The notes: generated by a model from the sequence alone, not told the origin. A stretch of 53,545 nucleotides of DNA from Pseudomonas nitroreducens (GCF_014204515.1 NZ_JACHLI010000041.1:1-53545); one strand, 5' to 3'; numbered from the stretch's first letter, positions 38,704-47,604 are shown. Made by a program: numbers and translations.

Positions 38704-40194
38704 ATGAACGCCATTGAAATCCTGCCCCAGGTCACGGCCTTCCTGCAGCGCAAGCATGGCTGCTTCATCGATGGCGCCTGGGTGGTGCCCGAGGGCGCGC
38801 GCACCGACGTGCTGAACCCGGCCACCGGCGAGGCGATCTCCAGCGTCGCCGACATCGACACCGACCTGCTCGACCGCGCGGTGAAATCCGCCCAGGCCTC
38901 GTACAAGGCCCGCGTCTGGGCTGACCTGCGCCCGGCCGACCGTGAGCGCATCCTGCTGCGCTTCGCCGACCTGGTGGAAGCCAACGGCGAGGAACTGGCC
39001 CAGCTGGAAACCCTCAGCCAGGGCAAGTCGATCAACATCTCGCGCATGCTCGATGTGGGCGCCACCGTCGAGTTCATGCGCTACATGGCCGGCTGGGCGA
39101 CCAAGATCGAAGGCCAGACCCTGAACGTATCCATCCCGCTGCCGCCGGGCGCCAAGTTCACCGCCTACACACGCCGTGAGCCGCTGGGCGTGGTGGCTGG
39201 CATCGTGCCGTGGAACTTCCCGCTGATGATCGCCGTGTGGAAGCTGATCCCGGCCCTGGCCACCGGCAACAGCGTGGTGATCAAGCCCGCCTCGGAAACC
39301 CCGCTGACCGCCCTGCGCCTGGCCGAACTGGCCTTCGAGGCCGGCGTGCCGGCCGGCGTGTTCAACCTGGTGACCGGCGACGGCCCGCGCATCGGCGGCG
39401 GCCTGGCCAGCCACAAGCTGGTCAACAAGGTCTCCTTCACCGGCTCCACCGCGGTAGGCCGCAGCGTCGGCCTGGCAGCGGTGCAGAACATGACCCACTT
39501 CGCCCTGGAACTGGGCGGCAAGAACCCGATGATCATCCTCGCCGATGCCAACATCGACAACGCCGTGCAGGGCGCGCTGCTGGGCGGCCTGCTGAACAAC
39601 GGCCAGGTCTGTGCCGCGGCTTCGCGCTTCTACGTGCACCGCTCGCGCTATGACGAGTTCGTCGAGAAGCTGGCTGCTGCCGTCGCCGGCATGAGCCTGG
39701 GCGAGGGCATGGACCCGACCGCGCAGATCAACCCGCTGGTTTCCGCCAAGCAGCAGCGCAGCGTGCTCGAGCACATCGCCCGTGCCGGCGAGCAGGGCGC
39801 ACGCATCGTCTGCGGTGGCGGGCAGGTGGCCGGCAGCGGCTTCTACGTGCAGCCCACCGTGCTGGCCGACGTGACCATGCAGATGAACGTGGCCCGCGAC
39901 GAGGTCTTCGGTCCAGTGCTGGCGGTGCTGCCATTCGACGACGAAGAGCAGGCCATCGAGATGGCCAACGACAGCGAGTACGGCCTGGGCGCGAGCCTGT
40001 GGACCAACGACCTGACCAAGGCGATGAACCTGGTGCCGCGCATCGAGTCCGGCACCGTGTGGGTCAACGCCCACGTGCTGCTCGACCCGAGCATGCCGTT
40101 CGGCGGCGTCAAGCAGTCGGGCATGGGCCGCGAGTTCGGTCGTGCGGTGGTCGAGTCCTATACCGAGATCAAGTCGGTGTGCATTGCGCACTGA
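38704..40194 (+). CDS. feaB: Phenylacetaldehyde dehydrogenase
   Basis: A 496-residue NAD-dependent aldehyde dehydrogenase giving phenylacetate. The NAD-binding FTGSTAVG motif is present, the general base Glu269 is in LELGGK, and the nucleophile Cys303 is in GQVCAAASR. FeaB/PadA/StyD-like sequence, upstream feaR and neighbouring paa genes support the substrate; general aldehyde dehydrogenase activity cannot be excluded. The ATG is at 38704, after AGGAGACACC. It ends at its own terminator. Confidence 0.9.
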   Translation: MNAIEILPQVTAFLQRKHGCFIDGAWVVPEGARTDVLNPATGEAISSVADIDTDLLDRAVKSAQASYKARVWADLRPADRERILLRFADLVEANGEELAQLETLSQGKSINISRMLDVGATVEFMRYMAGWATKIEGQTLNVSIPLPPGAKFTAYTRREPLGVVAGIVPWNFPLMIAVWKLIPALATGNSVVIKPASETPLTALRLAELAFEAGVPAGVFNLVTGDGPRIGGGLASHKLVNKVSFTGSTAVGRSVGLAAVQNMTHFALELGGKNPMIILADANIDNAVQGALLGGLLNNGQVCAAASRFYVHRSRYDEFVEKLAAAVAGMSLGEGMDPTAQINPLVSAKQQRSVLEHIARAGEQGARIVCGGGQVAGSGFYVQPTVLADVTMQMNVARDEVFGPVLAVLPFDDEEQAIEMANDSEYGLGASLWTNDLTKAMNLVPRIESGTVWVNAHVLLDPSMPFGGVKQSGMGREFGRAVVESYTEIKSVCIAH

Positions 40195-40226
40195 TTGATA
40201 GTGAGAGCAACACCCTCGTTTAGCAG

Positions 40227-40252
40227 CGGGCCTTCGGGCCCGTTTTTTTTTG
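40227..40252 (+). terminator. Rho-independent terminator of feaB
   Basis: A CGGGCC/GGCCCG stem with a TTCG loop followed by nine T, 33 bases after the feaB stop. Confidence 0.9.
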
Positions 40253-40516
40253 CCTGATGGAGGCGGGCATATCCGCGATTGGGTGGTAGGGCCGGCGCTT
40301 ATTAGGTTGACGCCGATGTTTCCGTATTTCGTAGGAGCGGACTTTGTCCGCGATGCTCTTGCTTGTCGTTGAGGGTTCCAGCGTCGCTTCGGCGTGCGCT
40401 GGGAGATTTTGTTTCGCCCCCTCGGGCGACCTACTTTGGCAAACGACCCAAAGTAGGCAAAGGTCTTCGCCCCTGCCATCCGGCTTTTCGCTTCGCGAAA
40501 AGTACCCTCGGTTCCT

Positions 40517-40603
40517 CGGAGTTTCAGGGGGCCGCCGCGAAAGGCCATCCCTGGCCAGTCGCGGCTTGCGCGGCATCCATGCCGCTCTCCCCCTGAAACT
40601 CCG
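40517..40603 (-). repeat. Folded repeat module, copy 1 (15-bp stem enclosing two hairpins)
   Basis: The outer arms CGGAGTTTCAGGGGG (40517-40531) and CCCCCTGAAACTCCG (40589-40603) are perfect 15-bp complements. Inside are hairpin A (CGGCAT 40571-40576 with ATGCCG 40579-40584) and hairpin B (CCGCGA 40535-40540 with TCGCGG 40559-40564, with an inner GGCCA/TGGCC stem). Copy 2 at the right edge keeps both hairpins with compensatory changes. Strand is given to match the orientation in which the CTGGCT tract precedes the module. Confidence 0.75.
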
Positions 40604-40668
40604 ATCACCTTCGGCCTCCTGAAAGGGGCACATCGGCGCGCGCGGATGTTTTTCTGGAAGACTTCAAA

Positions 40669-40728
<60 letters not shown>

Positions 40729-40743
40729 CGTCAACGGCGATCT

Positions 40744-40828
40744 GCGAACGTAGGGCGCATAACCCGGAACGGGTTATCCGCCGTTTGCCTCCCAGCGGAT
40801 AACGCTGGCGCGCTATGCGCCCTACGCT
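40744..40828. repeat. GTAGGGCGCATA-arm palindrome, copy 1
   Basis: The outer arms GTAGGGCGCATA (from 40744) and a TATGCGCCCTAC-type arm (ending about 40827) enclose internal GGATAAC-containing hairpins. Copy 2 at 53288-53366 has 14-bp perfect outer arms. It is adjacent to, and co-repeated with, the hexamer tract and folded module. Confidence 0.75.
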
Positions 40829-40934
40829 CCTGTAGGAGCGAGCTTGCTCGCGAAATGCACTCTGCAGGGCCTACAGGAGCCTCGTCGTAGGATGGGTGGA
40901 GCTTGCGATACCCATGCTGCCCCCCGCCGTCCCC

Positions 40935-41561
40935 TCAGACCTTGCGCCAGACGCTCGCCAGCCAGGGCTGCTGCGCCCGTGGCAGGCCAGCGGGGCGGTA
41001 GTAGTGTTCGAGTTCGAGGAAGCCGGCGTCCTGCAGCAAGCAGGTCCAGTTTTCCAGGTCGTGGTAGGAGCCGTAGCGTCCGGCGTTCCAGCCTTCCTGG
41101 TTGTCCCCGCGGGGGTTGGAGCTGAACAGGACACCGCCGGGTTTGAGTGTCGCGTGCAACTGGCGCAGAACGCGCGGCAGTTCGCTGCGCGGGACGTGGA
41201 ACAGACTGGCGTTGGCGTAGATGCCGTCAAAGCGCGCCACGGGCAGGTCGAGGGCGAGGAAATCCTGCTGCCAGACCTCGCCACCGCTGGCCTGGCGAGC
41301 CATGGCGACGAAGTCGGCGCAGCCGTCCAGGCCGACGGGTGCGTGGCCCATGTCGCGGAAGACACAGAGATCACGCCCCGGACCGCAGCCGAAATCCAGC
41401 AGGGCGAAAGGCGCCTCGCCCTGGATGTGCCGCAGCAGCGCAGCGATGTTCTGGCTGACATCGTGGTCCCAGGTGCCTTCGCGGAAAGCTTCAGCGCGCT
41501 CCTGGTAGTGCTGCAGGGTGACGCGGGAGATGTCGCGCAGGATGGGGTCTTCGGGGTTCAT
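40935..41561 (-). CDS. SAM-dependent methyltransferase, class I
   Basis: A 208-residue Rossmann-fold methyltransferase. Motif I is LLDFGCGPGRDL (54-65), followed by the acidic residue in GLDGC and the motif IV region FDGIYANASLFHVPR. The motif YHDLENWTCLLQDAGF near the C terminus is usual in the UbiE-like/Methyltransf_11 group. The substrate cannot be deduced. The ATG at 41561 is preferred; the upstream open frame lies in repeat sequence. It is monocistronic, lying between two repeat-rich spacers. Confidence 0.85.
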   Translation of the reverse strand: MNPEDPILRDISRVTLQHYQERAEAFREGTWDHDVSQNIAALLRHIQGEAPFALLDFGCGPGRDLCVFRDMGHAPVGLDGCADFVAMARQASGGEVWQQDFLALDLPVARFDGIYANASLFHVPRSELPRVLRQLHATLKPGGVLFSSNPRGDNQEGWNAGRYGSYHDLENWTCLLQDAGFLELEHYYRPAGLPRAQQPWLASVWRKV

Positions 41562-41929
41562 GGCGGTTTTCGGTGTGGGGGATGTCGGTGATTCTACCGC
41601 GTCGTTCGGCAGGTGGCCCTGTGCGCTGGAACTTGCCGATTGGAGCGGGCGCTGTATCTCGACGAGCCCTGATGGGTGCAGATTCCGCCGCGGGAGACTT
41701 CGCGGACAAGGTCCGCTCCTACGTGAAGTTCTGCGCGGGGACAGCCCTCTCCCTAACCTTCTCCCTTCGGAGCGGGGCGCGCAGCCAGGGCGGGGGAGAG
41801 GGGAAATCCGAGGCACGAACGATCAGAAGAAGACAGTTGCTCCTACGTGGGGAGTTTGAAAGCCGGGGTTGGGGTGCGGCGGATGAAGGGGCGATCCTAG
41901 ACTGAGGTTCCGCATCAGGGACTGTCGTC
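41562..41929. repeat. Repeat-containing spacer (368 bases)
   Basis: It contains a REP arm (41699-41723) and a CCCTCTCCC (41745-41753) / GGGAGAGGG (41795-41803) inverted pair, a dispersed repeat common between Pseudomonas genes by my recollection. The promoter of the oxygenase gene must lie near its right end. No small gene is supported. Confidence 0.65.
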
Positions 41930-42649
41930 ATGCCCACGCCCATGCCCACAACCAAGAACCTCAGCACCCTCGATTGGCCTGCCATTGCCGAGCAGCTCGA
42001 CATCGATGGCTACGCCGTGATCCCCGGCCTGCTTGAGCAGAATCAGTGCGAGGCGCTGCGCGGACTCTACGAGCACGACGCGCCGTTTCGCAGTCGCGTG
42101 GTCATGGCCCGGCACAACTTCGGCCTGGGCGAGTACCGCTACTTCGCCTATCCCTTGCCTGGCCTGTTGCAGGCGTTGCGCGAAGCCTTCTATGCGCCGC
42201 TGAGCGTCATCGCCAACAGCTGGCAGCAGCGCATGGACACCGGCATCGCCTACCCGCAAAACCATGCCGATTTCCTCGCCCAGTGCCACGCTGCCGGCCA
42301 GCAGCGGCCGACGCCCTTGCTGCTGCGCTACCGCGCTGGCGACTACAACTGCCTGCATCAGGACCTGTACGGCGAGCTGGCCTTCCCGCTGCAGGTGGCG
42401 ATCCTGCTGTCGCGACCGGGCGAGGAGTTCAGCGGCGGCGAGCTGGTGCTGACCGAGCAGCGCCCGCGCCTGCAGTCGCGGGTGAGCGTGGTGCCGCTGC
42501 AACAGGGTGACGCCGTGGTTTTCGCCGTGGCCCAGCGGCCAGTGCGGGGCGTGCGCGGCTATCACCGGGTCAACCTGCGCCACGGTGTCAGTCGCCTGCA
42601 TACCGGCGAGCGCTTCACCCTCGGGCTGATCTTCCACGACGCGTTGTGA
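41930..42649 (+). CDS. 2OG-Fe(II) oxygenase, nucleic-acid-type family
   Basis: A 239-residue double-stranded beta-helix oxygenase. The iron facial triad is His143-x-Asp145 (NCLHQDLYGEL) and His212 or His218 (GYHRVNLRHGVSRLH). The 2-oxoglutarate-binding Arg is Arg228 in GERFTLGLIFHDA. It resembles the PF09859 family, proposed to act on damaged nucleic acid, but the substrate is unproven. ATGs at 41930 and 41942 are both possible. It is followed after 39 bases by the SH3 gene, so the two may be co-transcribed. Confidence 0.82.
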   Translation: MPTPMPTTKNLSTLDWPAIAEQLDIDGYAVIPGLLEQNQCEALRGLYEHDAPFRSRVVMARHNFGLGEYRYFAYPLPGLLQALREAFYAPLSVIANSWQQRMDTGIAYPQNHADFLAQCHAAGQQRPTPLLLRYRAGDYNCLHQDLYGELAFPLQVAILLSRPGEEFSGGELVLTEQRPRLQSRVSVVPLQQGDAVVFAVAQRPVRGVRGYHRVNLRHGVSRLHTGERFTLGLIFHDAL

Positions 42650-42688
42650 GGAGTAGCATGGATCGGTCCAGGGAACCGGGAGAGCGAC

Positions 42689-43042
42689 ATGCACTACGAA
42701 GTGATTCAACGTCACCGCAGCGAATACCCCGCGCCCATCACCTTCGCCAAGGGCGCGCCGCTGTTCGTCGGTGAACGCTACGAAGGCGCCGAGGGCTGGG
42801 AGGACTGGTACTTCTGCGCAACGCCCGGCCAGCGCCAGGGTTGGGTTCCGCTGCAGGTGTTCAACATGACCGCGCCGGGCGCCGGGGTGGCGATGGAGGA
42901 CTACACCGCCCGCGAGCTCGATGTGGAGGTCGGCGAGCGGCTGGAGGGCGGTCGCGAGCTGGGCGGCTGGCTCTGGTGCGTGCGCAGCGGCGGCGAGTCC
43001 GGCTGGGTGCCGCTGGACTGCTTGCAGGAAGTCGGCGCCTGA
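42689..43042 (+). CDS. Small tandem SH3-domain protein
   Basis: A 117-residue cytosolic protein consisting of two variant SH3 modules: residues 1-56 (GAPLFVGERYEGAEGWEDWY, then GWVPLQVF) and 62-114 (MEDYTARELDVEVGERLEGG, then GWVPLDCL). Each has the acidic RT-loop, a Trp pair and the VPL 3-10 helix. Eukaryote-style SH3 tandems in bacteria probably bind proteins; the partner is unknown. The ATG is at 42689, with GGGAGAG upstream. Confidence 0.85.
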   Translation: MHYEVIQRHRSEYPAPITFAKGAPLFVGERYEGAEGWEDWYFCATPGQRQGWVPLQVFNMTAPGAGVAMEDYTARELDVEVGERLEGGRELGGWLWCVRSGGESGWVPLDCLQEVGA

Positions 43043-43054
43043 TCCCGCGTGGGG

Positions 43055-44515
43055 TCAGGCCTTGTAGCGACGCCCGGCGTGCTGTTTGATCCAGGCCATC
43101 AGCCCGCGTTGCTGCACCACGGTCGGTTGTTCCACCAGCAGCGCGGCGCTGGCCTTCTGGCGGAAGTCCAGCAGCCGGCCCATGGCCTCGGCGATCTCCT
43201 GGCGCGCTTCCATGCAGGGCGCCAGGGTTTCCCTGTCGATGTAGTAGGCGGCGCCGTCGCTGATGGCGGTGAACTGCGCCTGCCATCCAGCACCGCTGAG
43301 CACACCGGCTTCGCCGAAGACTTCGCCCGGCCCCATACGGCCGGCCTCGATGGTCTGGCTGTCGTGGGGCAGGGTGACGCTGACCACGCCCGAATCGATG
43401 ATCAGCAGACGCTCGCTGACATCGCCCGGGGCCAGCAGCACTTCGCCGCGCTTGAACGGCCGGCGCTGCATGCGCGTCGCCAGTTCGTCGCGTTCCTCGT
43501 CCCGCAGCGCGTCGAACAGCCCGGAGCGCACCAGCAGCGCCCGCGCCCGTGAGGCGCTCTCGCGCATCGGTGCGTCGGCCTCGGCCAGCAGGTTGATGCC
43601 GGCCGCCTGCAGGTGGCGGTAGGCGAGGTCGAACAGCTGGTTGCGCACCTCGCGCTTCTCGCCCATGGCGGCGACGAAGCCGCTCATTTCGTACTCCACG
43701 CCGTCGGGTGCGGACTTGCGTACGCTCACTGCCGGTGCCGGCGTGGCCAGCAGGGCGCGGCAGCCGCCCAGGGCGTGCTCCAGAGCTTCGATCACCTTGC
43801 GTGGGCGGATATGCGGGCTGACCGTCAGGCTCACGCTGACGCCATAGAGGTTGGCCGGGCGGCTCAGGTTGAGCACCTTGGCCTTGGCCGCCAGGGAGTT
43901 GGGCACCACGGCCAGGGTGCCCTGGGAGGTCTGCAGGTAGGTGGAGCGCCAGTCGATCTCGGTGACCTTGCCCTCGATGCCGTCGATGGAAATCCAGTCG
44001 TCCAGCTGGTAGGGCTTGGTGGTGTTGAGCACGATGCCGGAGAACACGTCGCTCAGGGTGCTCTGCAGCGCCAGGCCGAGGACGATGGCAACCACCCCGG
44101 AGGTGGCCAGCAGGCCCTTCACCGGCAGTTCCAGCACGTAGCCGGCGGCGGCGATGATGGCGATGAGGAAGATCAGCGCGCCGACCACGTCCTGCAGCAG
44201 GCGGCCGCCGTGGCCGATGCGTTGCACCAGGAGGAAGCCCAGCACCACCGTCAGGCAGCGCGCGGCGAACAGCCACCAGAAGATCTGCACGGCGGTGGCG
44301 ACCATGTGGCTGGGCAGGTCGTCGGGCCAGGGCGCGGCGCGCAGCGGGTTCATCCCGGCGTTGAACAGCAGCAGGCTGAACAGCAGGAAGCACAGCAGGC
44401 GCGCCGCCAACCGCCAGTGCGGATGCGCCGGACCGACCAGCCGCCAGAGCAGCAGGTCGATCAGCAGCAGGATGGGCGCGGCGAACAGGGGATGGGTGGT
44501 GAGCAGGGCGGGCAT
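43055..44515 (-). CDS. MscS-type channel with cyclic-nucleotide-binding domain
   Basis: A 486-residue membrane protein. About four transmembrane helices (residues 5-160) lead into the MscS pore and beta domain (LNTTKPYQLDDWISIDGIEG, and LAVVPNSLAAK) at about 180-255. A C-terminal cNMP-binding fold (about 335-455) has PFKRGEVLLAPGDVSERL and GPGEVFGEAGVLSG. This is the bCNG architecture, where cyclic-nucleotide binding rather than tension may gate the channel. The ATG at 44515 with AAGGAG is chosen. It convergently meets the SH3 gene with a 12-base gap. Confidence 0.88.
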   Translation of the reverse strand: MPALLTTHPLFAAPILLLIDLLLWRLVGPAHPHWRLAARLLCFLLFSLLLFNAGMNPLRAAPWPDDLPSHMVATAVQIFWWLFAARCLTVVLGFLLVQRIGHGGRLLQDVVGALIFLIAIIAAAGYVLELPVKGLLATSGVVAIVLGLALQSTLSDVFSGIVLNTTKPYQLDDWISIDGIEGKVTEIDWRSTYLQTSQGTLAVVPNSLAAKAKVLNLSRPANLYGVSVSLTVSPHIRPRKVIEALEHALGGCRALLATPAPAVSVRKSAPDGVEYEMSGFVAAMGEKREVRNQLFDLAYRHLQAAGINLLAEADAPMRESASRARALLVRSGLFDALRDEERDELATRMQRRPFKRGEVLLAPGDVSERLLIIDSGVVSVTLPHDSQTIEAGRMGPGEVFGEAGVLSGAGWQAQFTAISDGAAYYIDRETLAPCMEARQEIAEAMGRLLDFRQKASAALLVEQPTVVQQRGLMAWIKQHAGRRYKA

Positions 44516-44577
44516 CGAGCCTCTCCTTGGAACGATCGCAAGAAGATGGCACAGATCAGGCTGTTGTGGCAGCGGCT

Positions 44578-45195
44578 TCAGCTCGGGTTGCGCGGGGCTA
44601 CCAGGTTGCGCCACTCATCGGTCTCGACTTCGCCGGCGATGCGCAGTGGCGGCTGGCTTTCGTCGAACAGCACCAGGGCGCTGCCGTACTCGGGGGTATC
44701 GGTCTCGCCGACCTTGAGGTTCTCGCGCAGCAGGTCGAAGCATTCGCTGTGGGTGACCAGCACCAGGTTGCGGTGCGCGGCCTTGTGTTCGCGGATCTGC
44801 GTGGCGAGGTCGCCGTCCTTGCAGGTGAGCAGCCAGTCCTGGCGCGCGATGGGCTGGTCGAACATCAGGTCGGCGGTCTGCGCGGTGCGGTTGGCCGGGC
44901 TGCTGTAGATGTCGGTGGCGGAGAGGCCGAGGCGGGCGATGCTCTCGCCCATGCCCTTGGCGAGCACGGCGGCACGGGCGGTGATGCCGTCGGCAGCGCC
45001 CAGGCATTCAGCGCTGGAGCGGTCGCAGCGCTCCATGTGGCGAACCAGCAGGACCACGCCGCCGCGGGCCCAGTTCTGGGCGAACAGGCTGCTGCTCGGC
45101 ACTTCGTCCAGCGGCGAGGGGAGCCAGCGCCAGGCAACCAGGGCGAGGGTGGTACAGGCGAGCAGGGCAGCAGCCGGAAGGCGAAGGCGGGGCAA
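44578..45195 (-). CDS. Membrane-anchored histidine phosphatase family protein
   Basis: A predicted 205-residue protein. A hydrophobic segment (about residues 5-20) acts as anchor or signal, then comes the histidine-phosphatase core: VVLLVRHMERCDRSS (RHG-like motif as RHM), the IYSSPANRTAQTA substrate loop, and the second His in LVTHSECFDLL. The RHG Gly is Met, as in several periplasmic homologues. No good ATG is available; the TTG at 45195 preceded by GAGGATG is my choice, and the frame is open further upstream. The substrate is unknown. Confidence 0.75.
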   Translation of the reverse strand: MPRLRLPAAALLACTTLALVAWRWLPSPLDEVPSSSLFAQNWARGGVVLLVRHMERCDRSSAECLGAADGITARAAVLAKGMGESIARLGLSATDIYSSPANRTAQTADLMFDQPIARQDWLLTCKDGDLATQIREHKAAHRNLVLVTHSECFDLLRENLKVGETDTPEYGSALVLFDESQPPLRIAGEVETDEWRNLVAPRNPS

Positions 45196-45351
45196 GGGGC
45201 ATCCTCGTGCGCAGGCGTCCGCGCGGAATGCGGGAAGCTGGAGGCATGTTGCACCGGGCGGGTGACAATCACGCGATGGGTTGATGACGAAGCGGTGATG
45301 AAAGTTCCGCCAGCCCATCGGAAGCTCCGGGTCTGCTGGACCCAGCCGGGA

Positions 45352-47502
45352 TCAGCGGGCAGGCAGCGCGGCCGTGCTGTGATCGCTGGGGAAGGCGCTG
45401 GATTCGCCATACAGGTCGCGGAAGCGCTCAAGCAGGTCCGCGGCCACCAGCAGCGCTGCAGCGCTGTCGAGTACCGGGCGCCTGGCGTCGCCGTGGCTGT
45501 GCAGGTCGTCCAGCTCGCTGCCCAGCTCGCCCATGGCCAGCAGCACGCGGCGCAGCGGTGCGGCGGGGGGCTGGTCCAGGCAGGCGGCCAGCTCGTCGAG
45601 CAGCAGCGACAGGCGCTGCCGAAGGGCTTGTGGCAGACCTTCGGCGTCGAGGCTCTCGCGGCGCAGCTGATGCAGCGCCACGCCCAGAGTCATGCTCGCC
45701 AGGCTGCACTGGAAGCGCTCGTCGGACTGCCCATCGCGTGCCGCCGGCAGCAGGCCGAGCAGGATCGCCAGGCGCTCGACCAGGCGGCTCTCGAAGAGCA
45801 AGCGGCGCGTCTCGCTGGGCTTGGACAGCAGCACCGAGCGCACCTCGGCGCGGGTGCGCCGCGACTGCCGGCGCAGGCGCGCATCGCCATCGAAGGGGAA
45901 CACCCAGGCATAGATCAGCAGGGCCAGCACGCCGGCACTCACATAACCGCCGGCGAACTTGAACCACTGCAGCGCAGTGTCGACCCAGGCGCCCTGGCCC
46001 TGCGGACCGACCAGCAGGAAGATCGACAGACCCAGGCCGACGCCGATCCCGGCGGTCTGCGGGTTGGCCAGCCCCACCGCGATCACGTAGAGCAGCGGGG
46101 CGAGGAACAGCGCGAGCATCTCCAGGTCGCCGACGCTGGGCAGCAGCAGGAACTGCAGCAGCGCCGCGGCCACCACTGCCATGGCCAGCCCGCGCAGGTA
46201 GGCCAGGCTCGCCAGCAGCGGGCGCGGGAAAGTGGCCAGCAGCGCGCAGAGGATACCGATCAGCAGCATTCCGGCGCGCGCGCCGTCCCAGGCGGTTTCC
46301 ACCCATAGCCAGCCGGCGCAGCACAGGGCGACGAAGGCGCGGGTGGCGTTCATCGCGGCGAGGTGGAAATCCAGGTGCAGCGCCTGGGTCTGGCTCTGCC
46401 GGCAGGAACTGCTGCCGGGGCGGCCCTCCTGGATCGCCTCGCCCAGCTCGATCATCCCGTCCAGCTGCTGCATCAGCCGCGCTCGCTCGAAGCGCAGCGC
46501 CCAGGACAGGGAGCGCAGCGAGGTGGGCGGACCGTCAGCCAGCTCCCCGGCCTGCCGCGCGGCGGCGTCGAAGCGCTGGCGCAACCGGGTGATGCGCCGG
46601 CGTACGCTGCCAGGCAGGGCGCAGCCGAACTCGGCCAGTGCCTCCAGGCAGGCCAGCTCGTCCTGGCGCAACGGGCGAACGGACTCGGGCAGCGAGCCGC
46701 TCCGGTGCGCTTCGAGCAGCTTGCGCTGGCGCCGCAGCAGAGCCAGACGCGAGGTCATCAGCATCAGCTGGTTGGCCAGTTGCTGCACCAGCGCGTTGGC
46801 GCCGTGCAGGTGCGGGGCGTCGAAGTACAGGTGGCGGCGCAGCATCTCCAGGGCGGCGATCTCGCCCAGCAGATGCTTCTGCCGTTGCTGGAAGTCCGCC
46901 TCCGGCTCGTCACCGCGGATCACGGCGGCGGCGTGCACGGCGATCAGGCGGAGCAACCGGTCGACCTTGGCGAAACAGCCGCGCGCCACACTCTGCGGGC
47001 GGGCCAGGAACAGGCTGACCAGGGTCACGCAGGCCACGCCCAGCAGGGCTTCGCTGACGCGGGTGATGGCCTGGGCGTAGCTGGACTCGGGTATCGGCTG
47101 GGCCAGCAGGGCGATTATCACCGCGCTGAAACCGCTGAGCACGAAGGCGTGGGAGTAAGTGAAGCGCAGCAGCGTGGCGCCGGCGGTGCAGAGCGCCAGC
47201 CACAGCGCCAGGCTGACGACGAAGGGCAGCGGCGCCTGGGCGAACAGCGCCACGATCGCCACGGCGACCAGGGCACCGATGGTGGTGCCGAGCACCAGGG
47301 CGAAGCTCTTGTGCAGGGTCATGCCGGCCAGCGGGGTGCTGATGATCACCACTGTCATGGTCGCCCATTTGGGCTGGTCGAGCTCCAGCAGGAACGCCAG
47401 GTACAGCGTCAGCAGACCCGCGAGCACGGTGCGCAGGGCGAACAGCAGGGTATCGCGGCCAGGGTGGAGGATGGCGCGCAGGTACAGCAGCATGGGGGAC
47501 AT
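45352..47502 (-). CDS. FUSC-family inner-membrane transporter (AaeB/YccS-like)
   Basis: A 716-residue protein with the FUSC layout: six N-terminal transmembrane helices (about 20-165), a soluble middle region (about 165-345), six more helices (about 350-500) and a cytosolic tail. The N terminus (ILHPGRDTLLFALRTVLAGLL...LELDQPKWATMTVVII) is typical of AaeB-like aromatic-acid exporters. The ATG at 47502 with AGAGGG is chosen. The LysR gene lies 102 bases upstream in the same direction, suggesting a regulator-exporter pair. The cargo is unknown. Confidence 0.87.
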   Translation of the reverse strand: MSPMLLYLRAILHPGRDTLLFALRTVLAGLLTLYLAFLLELDQPKWATMTVVIISTPLAGMTLHKSFALVLGTTIGALVAVAIVALFAQAPLPFVVSLALWLALCTAGATLLRFTYSHAFVLSGFSAVIIALLAQPIPESSYAQAITRVSEALLGVACVTLVSLFLARPQSVARGCFAKVDRLLRLIAVHAAAVIRGDEPEADFQQRQKHLLGEIAALEMLRRHLYFDAPHLHGANALVQQLANQLMLMTSRLALLRRQRKLLEAHRSGSLPESVRPLRQDELACLEALAEFGCALPGSVRRRITRLRQRFDAAARQAGELADGPPTSLRSLSWALRFERARLMQQLDGMIELGEAIQEGRPGSSSCRQSQTQALHLDFHLAAMNATRAFVALCCAGWLWVETAWDGARAGMLLIGILCALLATFPRPLLASLAYLRGLAMAVVAAALLQFLLLPSVGDLEMLALFLAPLLYVIAVGLANPQTAGIGVGLGLSIFLLVGPQGQGAWVDTALQWFKFAGGYVSAGVLALLIYAWVFPFDGDARLRRQSRRTRAEVRSVLLSKPSETRRLLFESRLVERLAILLGLLPAARDGQSDERFQCSLASMTLGVALHQLRRESLDAEGLPQALRQRLSLLLDELAACLDQPPAAPLRRVLLAMGELGSELDDLHSHGDARRPVLDSAAALLVAADLLERFRDLYGESSAFPSDHSTAALPAR

Positions 47503-47604
47503 GCCAGGCCCTCTGGTCTTGGCGGGCGGCACGGCGTTGCAGCGCAGTGCCGGCGAACCCTGATCAGTGTGGTCGAGGTTCGGCGGCTTTGCGGGAATTT
47601 TCCT

